Part shown: piece after piece, positions 1 through 12,470 of the stretch
How the letters are laid out: each line of letters begins with the position of its first letter
Numbering within the stretch: position 1 is the stretch's first letter
From: Penicillium oxalicum
Lineage: Eukaryota; Ascomycota; Eurotiomycetes; Eurotiales; Aspergillaceae
Direction: 5' to 3'
Assembly (NCBI RefSeq): GCF_001723175.1
Contig: NC_064650.1
Span: 62,001 to 126,000 of the forward strand
Length of the DNA: 64,000 bases
Made by a program: the position numbers and the translations under genes
Notes under the pieces: generated by a model
The model's input: the letters and a program-made list of their open reading frames with translations, nothing else
Database searches by the model: none
What the model was told of the DNA's origin: nothing

Positions 1-189
1 CTCTCGCCTTCTCGCCTGGCAAGGAGCATCCACTGTGTACTCTCGTGGGCTCGCAAGTCTGGTGAGGGCGAATGATTAGATGAACGCATTCCAGCCCATC
101 TCGAAGGCACAAGGTTCCTTTTTGTTGGTTTCAAATAACCTATCCAAGTCCATTCACCCTGTAAATAACAACATCTATGCCACAACACA

Positions 190-2096
190 ATGTCATCGCA
201 ACCCTTCCTGCCGCTCTCGGATGCTCAGGGCTCGCCGCGACTTCGACCACGACGACCGAGCTTGGAGCCGGAACGCGAGATCCTGTCCACGCGTGGCCAG
301 CGCATCTGGTCTCTTCTCCCGGATCGCGAGTCCAGTACCAGTCTGCAGGATCTCGAAGAGCGTGCATCGGAATATCCGACATATGTGAGGAGAGGGTCAC
401 ACCTCATTGGGCACCGCAATGCGCGCTATGACTGGTGCGTACATGTCGATGTCAAGATTGTGGAATGCAAGGATCATCTTCCTCGTGGACCGTTTACGGC
501 TCGGCCGCCGTTCGATTTATCTGCACGCCAGGTCCTGAGATCGGGAGCGCTTCTCGAGATCTAACTCTCTTACTTGTAGGCAGCAGTACTATCGACCACC
601 AGATGCCTTGAAGGGGGTTCGAAAAGCAGTGTACGTCTTCATTCTTCGTCCGTAGGCGATCTCGGATTGTCTTGGTGCACGGCATGCTCAAAATCCGTTC
701 CCAACAGCCGCCAGTACTATGAGCGCAATAATGAGTTGATCTCTCAATATCTCTTTATCGATCGCTTGCTCGACTCGTCACTTCCTCACACTCTGATCGA
801 AGATTATTCGAATCATCATGGTGGTCTACGTGGAACCAATGGCAAGGGGAAAGATAGCTCCCTGGACCGGACGGAGACGGAGAGGGATCATTCTTCGACC
901 ACAACAGTCCAGGCGATCTCAAAGGGTACACGAGTGAAGCGGACGCCTCATAACCTCTATCGTGTCCCCGATGAGACGGTCCCTTTGCTCCCAGATGAGG
1001 ATCCAGAGCGCTCGAGAGAGTCTGGTAGATCTGACCTTGATGACTCCGACTCGGATGTCCAGCAGCGCCTCTCCCCGGAGGCGGAAGAGCGCTTGGTTAA
1101 CCTGGCTATTCGCATCAACTTTGCCGCCAACGTCATCCTTCTCGTTGCCAAGATCGCCATCATGGCCCTGACGAGCTCCATGTCCGTACTGGCAGGCCTC
1201 GTGGATGGGATCCTCGATTTCCTCAGTACAGTGATTATTTGGACTACCACCACCCTGATCCGCCGACAAGACCGCCGACGGTATCCCATCAGTCGCCGTC
1301 GCTTGGAACCCTTGACCGTGCTGGTTTTCTCTGTGATCATGGTAACATCGTTCCTTCAGGTTGCACTCTCATCGGCGAACCAGTTGATTGGAGATGATCA
1401 CTCCATCGTGGCGCTATCAATGCCTTCAATTGCTCTGATGGCCGGCACCGTGATCATCAAATTACTCTGCTGGATCTGGTGTCGGCTAATCCCGAGTCCC
1501 AGCGTTCAAGTCCTCGCTCAGGATGCGATGACCGATGTCATATTCAACACGTTTAGTATTATTTTCCCCTTGAGTGAGTGCCTTCATCCCTCCTTTTGCC
1601 CTGTGCTTTCTTTTCCAGGCCCCCTCCCAAGACGTTTAGATCATACGAGTCACCGTAGCCGAACGGAGATATGCTAATCAATCACTCCCGTCTAGTTGGT
1701 GCTTTTGCGCGCCTGTGGTTCCTTGACCCCCTAGGTGGTCTTCTCCTGTCTCTGTACGTCATGTGGAATTGGGGTCAAACCGCGAGTGAATACATTCGAC
1801 GACTCACCGGTGCGGCTGCGTCCCCGATCGACCACAGCATTCTCTTATACATGACGATGCGTTTCTCCCGTGTGATTCAAAAGATCCAGGACCTCAAAGC
1901 CTACTACGCCGGCGACAAGTTGAATGTCGAGGTCGACCTGGTCGTCGATGAGCAGACAAGTCTTCGAGATGCTCACGACGTGGGAGAAAGTCTGCAATAC
2001 ATCCTGGAAAGTGTACCAACCGTGGATAGAGCCTTTGTGCATCTCGACTATGACCCGTGGAATCTACCCAGTCACATGAACCAGCTGGAGCGTTGA
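190..2096 (+). CDS. CDF-family (Mn-type) cation efflux transporter
   Basis: A membrane exporter of divalent metal, probably Mn2+, out of the cytosol into an organelle or the cell exterior. Exons read as 190-434, 580-630, 708-1573 and 1696-2096, with GT-AG introns of 145, 77 and 122 bp, giving 520 aa. The first ~220 residues are a hydrophilic cytosolic segment, acidic in its later part. The CDF transmembrane domain follows. The first metal-site motif DxxxD is visible as DGILD after the SSMSVLAGLV segment, and the second as DAMTD after SVQVLAQ; DxxxD in both places is the signature of the Mn-CDF subgroup rather than the HxxxD of Zn-CDFs. The C-terminal cytoplasmic dimerisation domain is intact up to YDPWNLP. 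The start at MSSQPFLPL is the first in-frame ATG. The gene converges with the snt1-like gene. Family assignment is firm; the metal is inferred. Confidence 0.9.
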
Positions 2097-2511
2097 GCCA
2101 AATGAACCAAGCCCAGGCCGATCGGGCCTAATTACGATGGAATGATGATGGTCGTCGATCTGCCAAGGCGGCCCAGATGGTGGTGACAACCTATCATGTA
2201 ATAAAACTAGAGACTGGTTCGTCTGCATTCAGAGATTGATTGAGTGAGACGTTATCTTTCAATTGGAGACATAAATCGCTGAATTCATATTTCAACGTCA
2301 ATGGCGCAACATTAACGCATACAATTAGTAGCACAAAGGGAAACAAAATCGACTCATCAAAAATAGTGGCACAAATTAAAATCACAGGTAGGAATCATGA
2401 AAGCCGAGAAGACTCATCTTCCGTTCATGTATGTACAGTGAGCTCGGTTCAAGCCAAGGTCGGCCTTCGTTATCATCACCGTCAGAGACCAGCTCATGTC
2501 GCACGTCCAAC
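2097..2511. other. Intergenic 3' region between convergent genes
   Basis: This stretch lies between two stop codons that face each other. It is moderately AT-rich, as expected for two 3' untranslated regions, and includes AATTAAAA-like tracts near 2370. I see no coding potential or RNA gene here. Confidence 0.6.
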
Positions 2512-5500
2512 TTAGCGTGGTGGCTGGGACCCAGGGCGCATCGAGCTCGGAAGACCTCCTGGGGTGGACCCCTGGCTGTAAACACGATGATGGCCGCCCG
2601 GGTGAACAATATGATCCCCAGGCCCAGATGCTCTGTGATGCATTGACGACATCCCACTTGGACCTGGCGGCGGTGGCGGACCAAAGCCCATACTGCCAGG
2701 GTGCAAGGCTGAAGGGGGAGTGTATGATCGACCAAGGCTGGCAAGTGACGGCATTGAGCGGCCCGGTGCTTGCGGTGTGAGCGTGTTGTGGCCGTATTGT
2801 TGGGGACCGCTCCCCAGTGCCACGGGCGTCGATCGATGCGACTGATGGGAACCATTCACCAGAGTTTGTACGTGCTGCTGATAGCTCTGGCTGTGTTGTG
2901 GAGTACCCACGGGCGTGGGAGAGGCAGCTGAGGTGTAGGAGTGCTGCTGGGCCAGCTGACGCGGGGCTAGAGCAAACGGACTATTGGCCGATTGAGCGGC
3001 TGTCGATGGCTCTGTGCGTGAGCCATACGCAGCACTGCCGGCTCGAGGAGTGGGCGAGGCAGGTCGATAGGGAGAAGGTTGTGGCCCTAGGTCCCGGGCG
3101 CCCGAGGGAACTCCATGCTGAGAAAACACGCTGGAATAACTTTGCCGCTGTGAACTGGCTGGGGGTGGTGTAGGCGCAGGGGAAGGGGCTGGTAACGAGC
3201 TCAAGGGCGGCGCAGCATGCTGAGATTGGCCACCCGCGTACTGCGTGTAGGAGCCTTGGGTGGCCATTGACGAGACCGGTCGACCCACTTGAGACGATGG
3301 AGCTGGAGGAGGTGGCTGGGACTGGGTAGGCGGACCTCCCTGTTGAGCTCTCGGATCGAAGCGAGCCATCCAATCATTGTTGACAGCATTTCCCGGGCCA
3401 TTGGCAGGCGGCCCATAATTGCTCATATTGTAATCAGGATATCCTCGGGAGGACGCTTGATAAGGGCTTGGTTGACCGTAGCTGGTCGGCTTCTGCGCAG
3501 CCTCATCAATTCGAGCCTTTTCGCCAGGCTGGTAAACTGATCGTGACACGGGACCAGAAGCAGGGCCTTGGCCAGAGTTGGATGAAACTTCACTAGCAAA
3601 TCTTTTCCTGGGCTGTGGGTCCTCGGGCTCATCGTTCAAAATGCTCATGATGTTTGAGCGCTTAGCAGGCACCTGGCGTGGGGTTGGTTCGGAGACAGGC
3701 GTAGCACCTGGACGGGGACCATCCTTCACCGGTGACATTCCAAGACGAGGGGAGTTAACGAGACCAGTGGGCTGACCCGGGAGAGAATAGTACGCCCTCG
3801 GTGCGAAAGGATCACGATGGTAAGAGGGATGCTCAAGCTCCGTCCGCGGGCGCGCCGCTGGCGAGCTGGGCGGCTGAGTAAGACTGTTGTGGCGGGAATG
3901 AGATGTCTGCATCAGCGACGAAGATGGTTGACCAGGCATGTATGTTTGCAGCGCAATGGGCTCCATTCCCGTCATCTCTTGTGGCATGGCTCCCGTCGCA
4001 ACATGCCGGGCGGAAATCGGCATGTCTGACGCTCGCTGAGCGCCTGATTGGAGAATTGGCGAGTCGCGACGATCCTCGGTAAAGAATCCAATACGAGGTC
4101 CAGACATTCGAGAAGGTGGAGGTTGTGTCCGCGAGCCTCGGGCAGCATCATCTCCGTACGTGGCGGCCATTGGTGAGTTAGCGCCAGGCGTGGATGCTTG
4201 CGCAAGGGGAGCATAACGACTCGACGTCCGATCACCTTCCACCACAGGCCGACTGTGCACTGGAACCGTTTGGGGTGATGTGACAGCCGGTTTGCTCTTG
4301 GGGGCAAACCGGGCGTCCTCGCTTTCTGAGACTGATTCTCCATGCGGTGCGAGCGGGCGAGGGATGATGGCCGATGGGGTAGCTTCATAACGACGTTTTG
4401 GAGCAACACTCGGCACCGGGAGAGGACCAGTCGGCTCACCGCGAGCTTTCTTCTCTTCTGCGACTAGGACGATCTCCTCGAAATCTTTTTGTCCAGAGTC
4501 AAGGCGTCGCTGGTAGTAGTTTTTCACCTGTGATGATTAATGTTTAGCGAAAGGCAGAAGATGTTAAGGGGAAAGTGGGAAAGGTCTTACCATCACAGTT
4601 GTCTTCGTCTTCATAAAGCTGGAAATGCCCTCAAAGTCACGTCCAAAGTGAGCAAGCAAGCGAGGAAAATCGCGCTGCTCGGGGACAGACCAGTAGCTAG
4701 TCGGTTGCAGTGATCCATACCCACTTTCAGAAGGCTTGGGTGTTGCTGTTGTCGGGTCCGTCTCTGTGGATTCAAAGACATAGATCCCGTCCTTTGCCCG
4801 ACCTCGCCCTGCTTTCGGACGCGAAGCGGACGGCAAAGGTTCCTTTTCAACGAGCTCCTTCTCTGGTGGCAATGCAACCTCAACCAGCGCATCAATACCC
4901 GATTCTATCTTGGGGGCCGGAGGGACGGGAGTGTTGCTCCCTTGAGGAGTCGAAGGCTGGCTCTTAGGATCCTGCTGAACGACTTTCGCACCGCGTCTTT
5001 GCGTGCGTGTGCCAGTGGCTCGCCCGCCTCTTCGCACAGCAGGCTTCTCTGTGAGTTCGCCATCTTTGACGGACTGGCCACGCCGGCTGCCAGCAACAGC
5101 GCCTTCAGAATCATTGGAATCACCAAACGTAGGGGCAGCCGCGCGCCGAGGTCGACCAGTATCAGTGACGGGCGGAGGTTGCTCCTCCTCGCCATCAAAA
5201 TCCGGTTTGACGACTCCCAAGTCAGCAATCAAAGCGTTAGACTTTGGTCGCGAAGAGCGGGCTTTGCCCCGTCCACGGCGACTCCAACGTTTGTTCAGTT
5301 TAGCCTTGTACTTGATCTCTTCCTTTGTCAGGTAATAGTGAATGATGCACTGTCTGAAATCACGACCAGGCAGAGATTCTGCAATCTTGCCCCATTTCTT
5401 CGGATACGCCATGAAAGCGTCTGTGAACAATTGATGCTCCTCGGGGGTGAAATCATTTGGCGGTGGCAGAAATCCAAACACTTCCATCGCATCACTCGGG

Positions 5501-8500
5501 TCAACGGTATTGTTGACATCCTTAAAGATTCCAGCCTTCACTTGGCGCGGCTCAAGCATATCGGGGATGATGGCTTCGCGAGCGAGGTCAGGTCGCGCAG
5601 TCGCCATTCTTGTTCGTCGACGCTCGAGTTCCTCCTGAGCAGAAATTTCCGATGCCTTCAATGCGTTCAAGAAGTCAAGTTCGCTGTTGCCTTTGTACCG
5701 GCGCCCTTCCCGGCTTTCCGAAACCGCCGCTGGGGGGGTCGGTACAGGTGGCGCTGGAGGCGAGACTGGACCAGGTGTCATAGGCTTCTTCTCCTTGAGT
5801 CGATCGAGTTCCCATACTTCTAAGCGCCATCGCTTGTAATGGGACATGTACTCATCGCGCAATGCAGCGTTCTTTTCCGCGACCTCCTTTTGTCGCCGAA
5901 TGAGCTCTGTGCGGATGAACTCGTTCAGATGCTGCTTGGTCACCTTGTCTGTAAGGGAGGTGTCCATGTCTGAGATTGGAGTAGGAGGGCCTGAATGCAG
6001 GAATGGCAGGCTGTCGACGACTCTCTCCTCCTGCATGGGAGTCTTGGGGGGAATAGTAACGGATGTCGAATCGATCTTATCTTCAGGTCCCGGTGGAACG
6101 ACCGATGGGACCTCGTCGTCGACTGGGGCAGTGGATGGAATCTCCTTTTCTTCTTCAGAGAGCACAGGTCCGATAGATTGTCCGTGTCTTTGATCATGGG
6201 CAACCTTGCCCAGCATTTGAATTTTGAGAAGAAGTGAGACAATAGTGGGATCTTCCAAGGGTGGCATTGGCATTTCAGCACGAAGAGACTGCATATCTTT
6301 TTCGAACTTCTGCTTTCGCTCCTCCAAATATTCTTTTGTGAAGACAACATTTTCTTCTTCCTCCTCTTCTTCTTCCTCCTCCTCCTGCGCATCTAGTTCT
6401 GTCGTCTCTGTTTTCTCCACAGTCTCTACTTGTGGGGCCGCTTGAGCATTCATCTCACGACGCTCTTCATGTATCCCTTCAAGTTGGCCTGGAACTTGAT
6501 TGTTGGCGGCGGAAGATATCTCGGCTTCCGTGTGGGTATGTTGCTGAGTCTGGGGCTTTGTCGCAGGCGGAGGACTGACTCTTATGGGCAGATCCACTGA
6601 GCCAGAGCGGGGAGGTGTAGACTGAACAGACTCATTTGCGACAACAGATTCTTGGGTTGTACGCTGAGCGGGAAGAGGTGAGTCTTGTTGAATTGCTTCA
6701 ACGACAGGCGGTCTCTCATCCGAATCATCATGGTCCTTCTTGAGCTGCATCCCAGTGGCAGACGGGGCGCGACCAAAAGTTGCACGTCCCCAAGCTTTCA
6801 TGCCCTTGCCACCTCCTCGCGGAGACAAACTTGGTCGTCTTTGGTAGGCGCGAGGCCCTGTTGGAATATTCGAAGTTTGCATTCGAGGGGAAATGGACGG
6901 ATCTCTGGACAGCGCTCGTGGAGCTGGCGGTGGAGGTCGAGTAAAGGTCGGAGACGTCGCGTGGACACTGGATCTTCCAAGCGAGGCGTGCTCAACGTTA
7001 CCTGAGACAGAATCTCTCTTCACCATTGCAGCAGGTGCAGTCGGCGGAGACCTGTCGGGGACATGCACAGAGGTCCTTACTGAGCGTGAGGAATCATCCT
7101 GTCGATGATTGCTTTCAGAGCCATGACTTCGGGATTCGACTGAGTGCAGAGATTGACTCCGCTCGGCTTTGGGGCCCGTTGGCGGGTGGAAAGGTGGTCG
7201 ATCTTTGTCAGATGGTGTCGTAGCATCAATCGATGGACGGCCTTCCGGCGAGCTGACCTTGGCTGGCCCTGCAGACGGGACTGGTGTTGACACTGAACCG
7301 AAGGCAGGAACCTGCGGGGCGGACGGAGGGGGAGACTGCTGAACAGACACGGCTGCATCCTTCGGAGGTTCGAGTCGGACAGGCGCCGGCTCTGGGCGGA
7401 CACTCTCCCGTCGGGGTGGTTCCGCTGCTGGAGGACCTGAGATGATAGACGATTTTCTATGTGAAGAATCGACGTTCTCCGGTTCCGACAATCGCTCGGG
7501 TGCAGTGGGAACGGGCAAAGGGATCGCATTGGCTGAAGAGGCGCTGACTGAGGCAATTGAATTACGATTGTCCACTCGGTTTGGTAGGAGGTCCCGCTTC
7601 CAAGGCTCATTAGGTCGATCTCGATCCTCACGATCTGGACGGCGGTTCTCCCATTCGTCTCTCCGTTCAAAACGATCACGTCGGTCCAAGTCCCGGTCTC
7701 GATCGCGGTCACGGTCACGGTCACGGTCACGGTCTCGGTCTCGGTCTCGGTCTCGGTCCCGATCTCGATCTCGGTCTCGATCACGTTCGCGTTCGCGGTC
7801 CATGATCCGCTCGCGATCGCGTTCAAGTGGACGGTCGCGATCCAGTAGATCTCGTTCGCGGTCGCGGTCCAGGATAGACGGACGGCCGCGTGGCCAATTT
7901 GGGCGAGCTTCACGGGATCGGCTTCGACGGCGGAAAAGCTCGCGCCCTCGTCCACGACCTCCTTCCCAGTCTCCCCGCCCACGACCGCGCATGGGACCTG
8001 GTCCGTGAACATGCCCTCCACTCGAAGGGGGTCCATCCGGGCCACCCGATGAAGCGGATAATATACTGTCCCGTGAATTTCGTCGCATGCGCACTAGATC
8101 GAAATCACGGGCTGGAAGATCGCGTGCATCTCGAAAGTCGCGAGTGGGTGATCGAGAGCGTCCTCGACCAAATCCAATGCGATCTGGGCGCGAGTCGAAT
8201 TCTCTGTCCCGACGGCCACCGTAGTCGCGATCCACGTCGCGCCGGAATGGAGGTGGGCCGTCTCGAGAGTCTCTGAAGTCGCGATCTCGTGGATCTCGTA
8301 TGTCACGGTCTCGATCTCGGTCTCGATCTCGAAAGTCGCTTCCCCGGCCATAACCGCGACCACGTCCAGCGCCGCCACCTCCCCCTCCTCCAGGGAGTCC
8401 TCCTCCGCCTCCACTTCCACCTCCACCACCACCACCTCCTCCTCCTCCACTGAAACGATCATTGCTGGAGAAAGTGCCACCTCGACCAGGGGAATCCACG

Positions 8501-8652
8501 AGCGCGCGCGGGCCACGCGGTGGTTCTCGGCCAAAAGAAGGACTCCCATCATCTACACTTCGGGGCCCCCCATGCTGTCGGCGATCCCCAAAGCGTTGAG
8601 GGGAGCGGTCACGGGAGTTAAACCCGGACGAAGGGGGAAATCGAGAAGACAT
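2512..8652 (-). CDS. snt1: Snt1/NCoR-like SANT-domain corepressor (Set3 deacetylase complex subunit)
   Basis: Probable scaffold subunit of the Set3-type histone deacetylase complex. Exons are 8652-4591 and 4527-2512 on the minus strand, split by a 63-bp intron (4528-4590, phase 0), giving about 2025 aa. The N-terminal 350 residues are low complexity: RGG/Gly-rich, a long Arg-Asp dipeptide run near residues 290-325, then Ser/Pro-rich sequence. An acidic Glu run lies near residues 754-770. A first SANT domain spans about 1066-1112 (FTPEEHQLF to CIIHYYLTK). A second spans about 1317-1361 (YWSVPEQ to VKNYYQRR), and the intron falls inside it, which confirms the join. The last ~650 residues are Pro/Ser/Gln-rich and disordered. 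Two SANT domains in a large disordered protein fit Snt1/NCoR and not the PHD-containing Snt2 family. The role is inferred from family. Confidence 0.85.
7688..7800. repeat. Hexanucleotide repeat encoding an Arg-Asp run
   Basis: A near-perfect tandem array of 6-bp units (cggtct / cggtca / cgatct variants on the + strand) inside the snt1-like exon. On the coding (minus) strand it encodes alternating Asp-Arg. Third-position variation between units (ggt, gat) shows selection for the dipeptide or old divergence. The same DNA read on the + strand gives an Arg-Ser run, which is a reading artefact. Confidence 0.9.
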
Positions 8653-10191
8653 TACCAGATCATGCTATGTGGTGATCCGGACACTCAAGGAACGTCTGTG
8701 GTGCGGACAGAGATGTTGGGTTGGAAGGGAAAAGGTCGAAAAGGCTGAGAACAAAGATGAGACGTTCGAGTCTCCTCCTGCGTCGCGAGATCGCAGGAAT
8801 GCACAGACAGGCCACTGAGTCTTGAGGATGGGATCTTGCACTTTCCTTCCAGTTGCAGCCTCTGGAGAACCGAGCCAACGAGAAGATAGTTACCACGTGA
8901 TCTTCTGCACGGACCACATGAAGAAGGACCTAATTGGGCTGCCAATTCGAGATGGGCCGACCGGCGATTGGAATGATTTCCAGTGTTGACAGCTCGCGCA
9001 AACTTGGATACTGGCATATACAGCCTCTCTGTGGGTATCTGAAGGGGAAAACGTGAGTTTTGAATCCCTGATTGAGGGTTGGAAACCTCCTACTGGTGTT
9101 GGGTTGGCAGGCCAGGAAAATGGAGACAACTTGTTCGACTGGGCCATGGATAGTCTAAATTCAAGAACGGATACATGGATTCGCCAAAACTGCAGAGGTC
9201 GCAAAAGGGGAAGCCTGGTCCGTGCACGCCACCGACACGCCCGCACGCCTGGCCCTGCAACCGGGCGACCACATATGATGAATTCTACGGTGTGGACTCA
9301 TCCAATTCTCCCTCGACAGCCGGCACGCGCCCGGGCTCGATTTAACCATTTATTCAGTGGGAGAAGGGCTCGGCATTCCTCGGTGGGATGACTAGGTTGC
9401 GAGCCGGGAGAAGCAGGACCCATTGAACCTGAGCCCTGTGTTCACGTTACTGTGTGCATGTCGAGTCAACGGCATTGATGAAACGTGACGCGCAACCACA
9501 GACGATCGGTGAATCCCAGTGAGGCTGTGAACGGAGCAATTCGTGCGAAAGGGTCTTTGGTTCCTGGGGGCCTCGTGACGGCAGTGTCAACCCGGCTCTC
9601 AAGAGCCGAGAAAGGCTTGGCACAATCGCACGTTCAAATCGGACGGGAGAAAGCTCGGGCTGGGGAACATCATGACAAAAAAAATCATTTCGATGCATTA
9701 TCATGGTGAGAAGCCCACCATTTTAGGTGGCAAGGATGCTCAAGATTTCCATTGAGTCCAGGGATCAACGAAGAGTGCTTTCACTTTGATGAAGCGCATA
9801 TGGCAAATGTACGGTAATGGTCGTACCGATCATCATGTCAACTTGACTCTCCGCGAGTAGATCTGAGGCCTGAGGTGTCAATACTAGTGCCTTAAGGCGG
9901 CCTGGAGCCCCGCTGATGATTCTCACGATTGAAGGCCGGAGGGGCAAAAAAAATTGTCAAGGGCTACAGAAGAACATCAGTGTAACCTCGTCCTCTCCCC
10001 AATCTCGCATCTGGACCTCAGCCTTTCGTATTACATCCACGTGGTCTTCCTGGCTTGTGCAGCCTTGATCTCTCAATTGATACCATTTCTGGTCTGGTGT
10101 GCGTGGATTCTCGATCCAGCCAGCTTCGATTCGACCGAGTGTCCAGAGCTCGTCCAAAAGTCCTATTCATATCACCTCCCAGCTCGCCACG
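8653..10191. other. Divergent promoter region, snt1-like gene and dys1
   Basis: About 1.5 kb between two genes transcribed away from each other. It contains only short open reading frames with no recognisable protein. It should hold both promoters and 5' untranslated regions. A run of eight or more A residues lies near 9947. No RNA gene was recognised. Confidence 0.6.
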
Positions 10192-11393
10192 ATGACCACA
10201 TCTGCGCCCCCCACGTCGGCGACCGACTCAGTCCTCGTCTCCTCACAGCCGGTTCCTGAGGGTACACAAATCGTTCGTGGTGTGGACTTTGACCAGTTCC
10301 AGGGTCGCGATATCACGGTTGCTGAGATGGTTGAGAATATGACCCATATGGGGTTTCAAGGCAGCGCCGTCGCTGAAGCTGCCCGAATTATCAATGAGAT
10401 GGTATGTAAGACTAGGCCTGACGCGAAGTCCGCTGATGGGGGACAGGAATGCCTGGGCAGGGGACTTGTTCTGCCTCGGTTCTGACTTTTTCTGGACAGC
10501 GAGCCTTTCGTCATCCCGAAACCGGGGAAAGGGCGACAATCTTCCTCGGGTACACCTCCAATCTCATCTCATCCGGCCTCCGGGACACTCTGCGTTATCT
10601 TGTGAAACATAAACATGTCTCAGCGATCGTGACCACGGCGGGCGGCGTGGAGGAGGACTTGATCAAGTGCCTGGCTCCTACCTACATGGGCTCTTTCAGC
10701 ACGCCGGGAGCCGGCTTGCGTGCCAAGGGCTTGAACCGAATCGGAAACTTGCTGGTTCCGAACAACAACTACTGTGCCTTTGAGGACTGGGTGGTGCCGA
10801 TACTGGATCGGATGCTTGAGGAGCAGGAAGCGGCCAAGAAAAAGGCCCAGGAGACGGGAGATGAAGAGGACGAGCTTCATTGGACTCCAAGTCGTATCAC
10901 CGAACGATTGGGTCGGGAGATCAACAACGAGGACTCGGTCCTTTACTGGGCGGCTCGCAATGGCATTCCGGTCTTTTGTCCTGCCTTGACAGACGGATCC
11001 CTAGGCGACATGCTTTACTTCCACACCTTCAAATCCTCACCACAACGGCTGCGTGTGGACATTGTGGACGACGTTCGCCGCATCAACACCATGGCGGTCC
11101 GAGCCGCAAGTGCGGGCATGATCATCTTGGGAGGAGGTGTGGTCAAGCATCACATTGCAAACGCTTGTCTGATGCGCAATGGAGCAGAACATGCCGTCTA
11201 TGTGAATACGGCACAGGAGTTTGACGGCAGTGATGCTGGTGCTCGACCCGACGAGGCTGTCAGCTGGGGTAAGATCAAGGTCAACGCCAAGGCCGTGAAG
11301 GTCTACGCTGAAGCAACGGCGGTCTTTCCCCTGATTGTTGCCGCCTCCTTTGCCAAGTCAGGGACGACCACCCCAGCGCCTGCGCAAAACTAA
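10192..11393 (+). CDS. dys1: Deoxyhypusine synthase
   Basis: Transfers the aminobutyl group of spermidine to a lysine of eIF5A in an NAD-dependent reaction, the first step of hypusine formation in the cytosol. Exons are 10192-10401 and 10500-11393 with a 98-bp phase-0 intron, giving 367 aa, the usual length. Family blocks are continuous: [46 protein letters not shown], and the [18 protein letters not shown] block holding the catalytic lysine near residue 327. A central charged insert (about residues 175-195) is common in fungal forms. The start is set by [13 protein letters not shown] just before the conserved GVDFDQF. Within the intron, another AG at 10445-10446 exists, but only the site at 10499 keeps the [16 protein letters not shown] match. 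Confidence 0.97.
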
Positions 11394-12440
11394 ATGGGAA
11401 GCAATGAACCCAGTTCATCGCCCTCTTCCCCAGAGAAGAAAGAGCGCTTCTGGCCATGCGACTACGCGACCACTATACCGCTCCTCGCCAGTCCAGTCTT
11501 ACCCGCCCGGCCACCTGCATGCAGGGACCCGTGTCGCTCCGCCAATCTGTTCAAGAACGCTCCATTTCATGCGAATTGATTGGCTCCGACATCAGGCAGA
11601 TCTCACGTCTTGCATGTCCCGCTCGCTGCCCATGTGTCTTTTGGCCCACGAGGTGTAGCCGCACAGAGATGTTCTGAATACAGCTGGATGTGAGCGACTG
11701 GTTGTCATTGATTTTTGAATCCCTATCGCGATTTGGACGGCTTTTGACTGGAAGCGTCTGATTACCGTGAACCACATACAGATTGTGAGCGTTGGTCACA
11801 CGTGGAAGCCCAGCTTTCCCCCGGGCATCTGAGGCACACGGTTCGGACTGGGTCGTGGACCTCGCAGAGTAGTTGTGGGTCATGGAATCCGAGCTCCACA
11901 GGTGTCCCTTCTTGAGACCAACCCTGTTCATGCATATGCGGTTGGCCATAACATAACACGGGTAGTCTACCTGTCCTGGACAGGGATAGAGAATTTCAAT
12001 ATTTTCCCCCTATGTTGCTTAATGTCTTCGTTTTCTCTTCGAGTTCTTCCTGAAGCGAAGACACACCGCCGATTCCATATTCAGACCTAGTGCTTCACAA
12101 GGCCCCGGCCCTTCTTGTCTGTCACCCTGTCACCCAAAGAGTGAGGTTCCGGGGTGACTTGATCTAAGGTTTGGACGGCAGACGAGGTCGGTAGTGAGCA
12201 GTAGTACTCAGCTACCTAGTATATTCGATCGTTAGTCGGCGAGCCTAGCAGCCAGGGCTACTACGTACGTAGGTACCTAGGTGGGAGCCCGACCACCGCA
12301 ACTGAAGCGGGGCTGTGTCATCAAGCACGAACAACGACGGAAAATGGAAAAGCAAAGACAAGCAAAGATGACCCGCCAACTTGATTTATGAGGCAATTTA
12401 TCAGTGGTTTCAGTGTTGTTTCGGCGAGTCTAAACATATG

Positions 12441-12470
12441 GTGTGTGTACGTGTGTGTACGTGTGTGTCC
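12441..12470. repeat. 10-bp tandem repeat (gtgtgtgtac type)
   Basis: Three consecutive copies of a 10-bp unit: two exact gtgtgtgtac units and a third ending cc. It is an intergenic GT-rich microsatellite without visible function. Confidence 0.9.

Noticed and set aside
7442..8008. 188-aa + strand frame rich in Arg-Ser, resembling an SR splicing factor
   Set aside because: It is the antisense reading of the Arg-Asp repeat of the snt1-like exon. It lacks an RNA-recognition motif, and the minus frame is much longer with two SANT domains.
12261..12281. Palindrome CTACGTACGTAG followed by GGTACCTAGG as an operator
   Set aside because: Similar GTAGGTACC-type strings recur in other intergenic parts (near 28345 and 51035), so it is more likely a common intergenic motif than a specific site.
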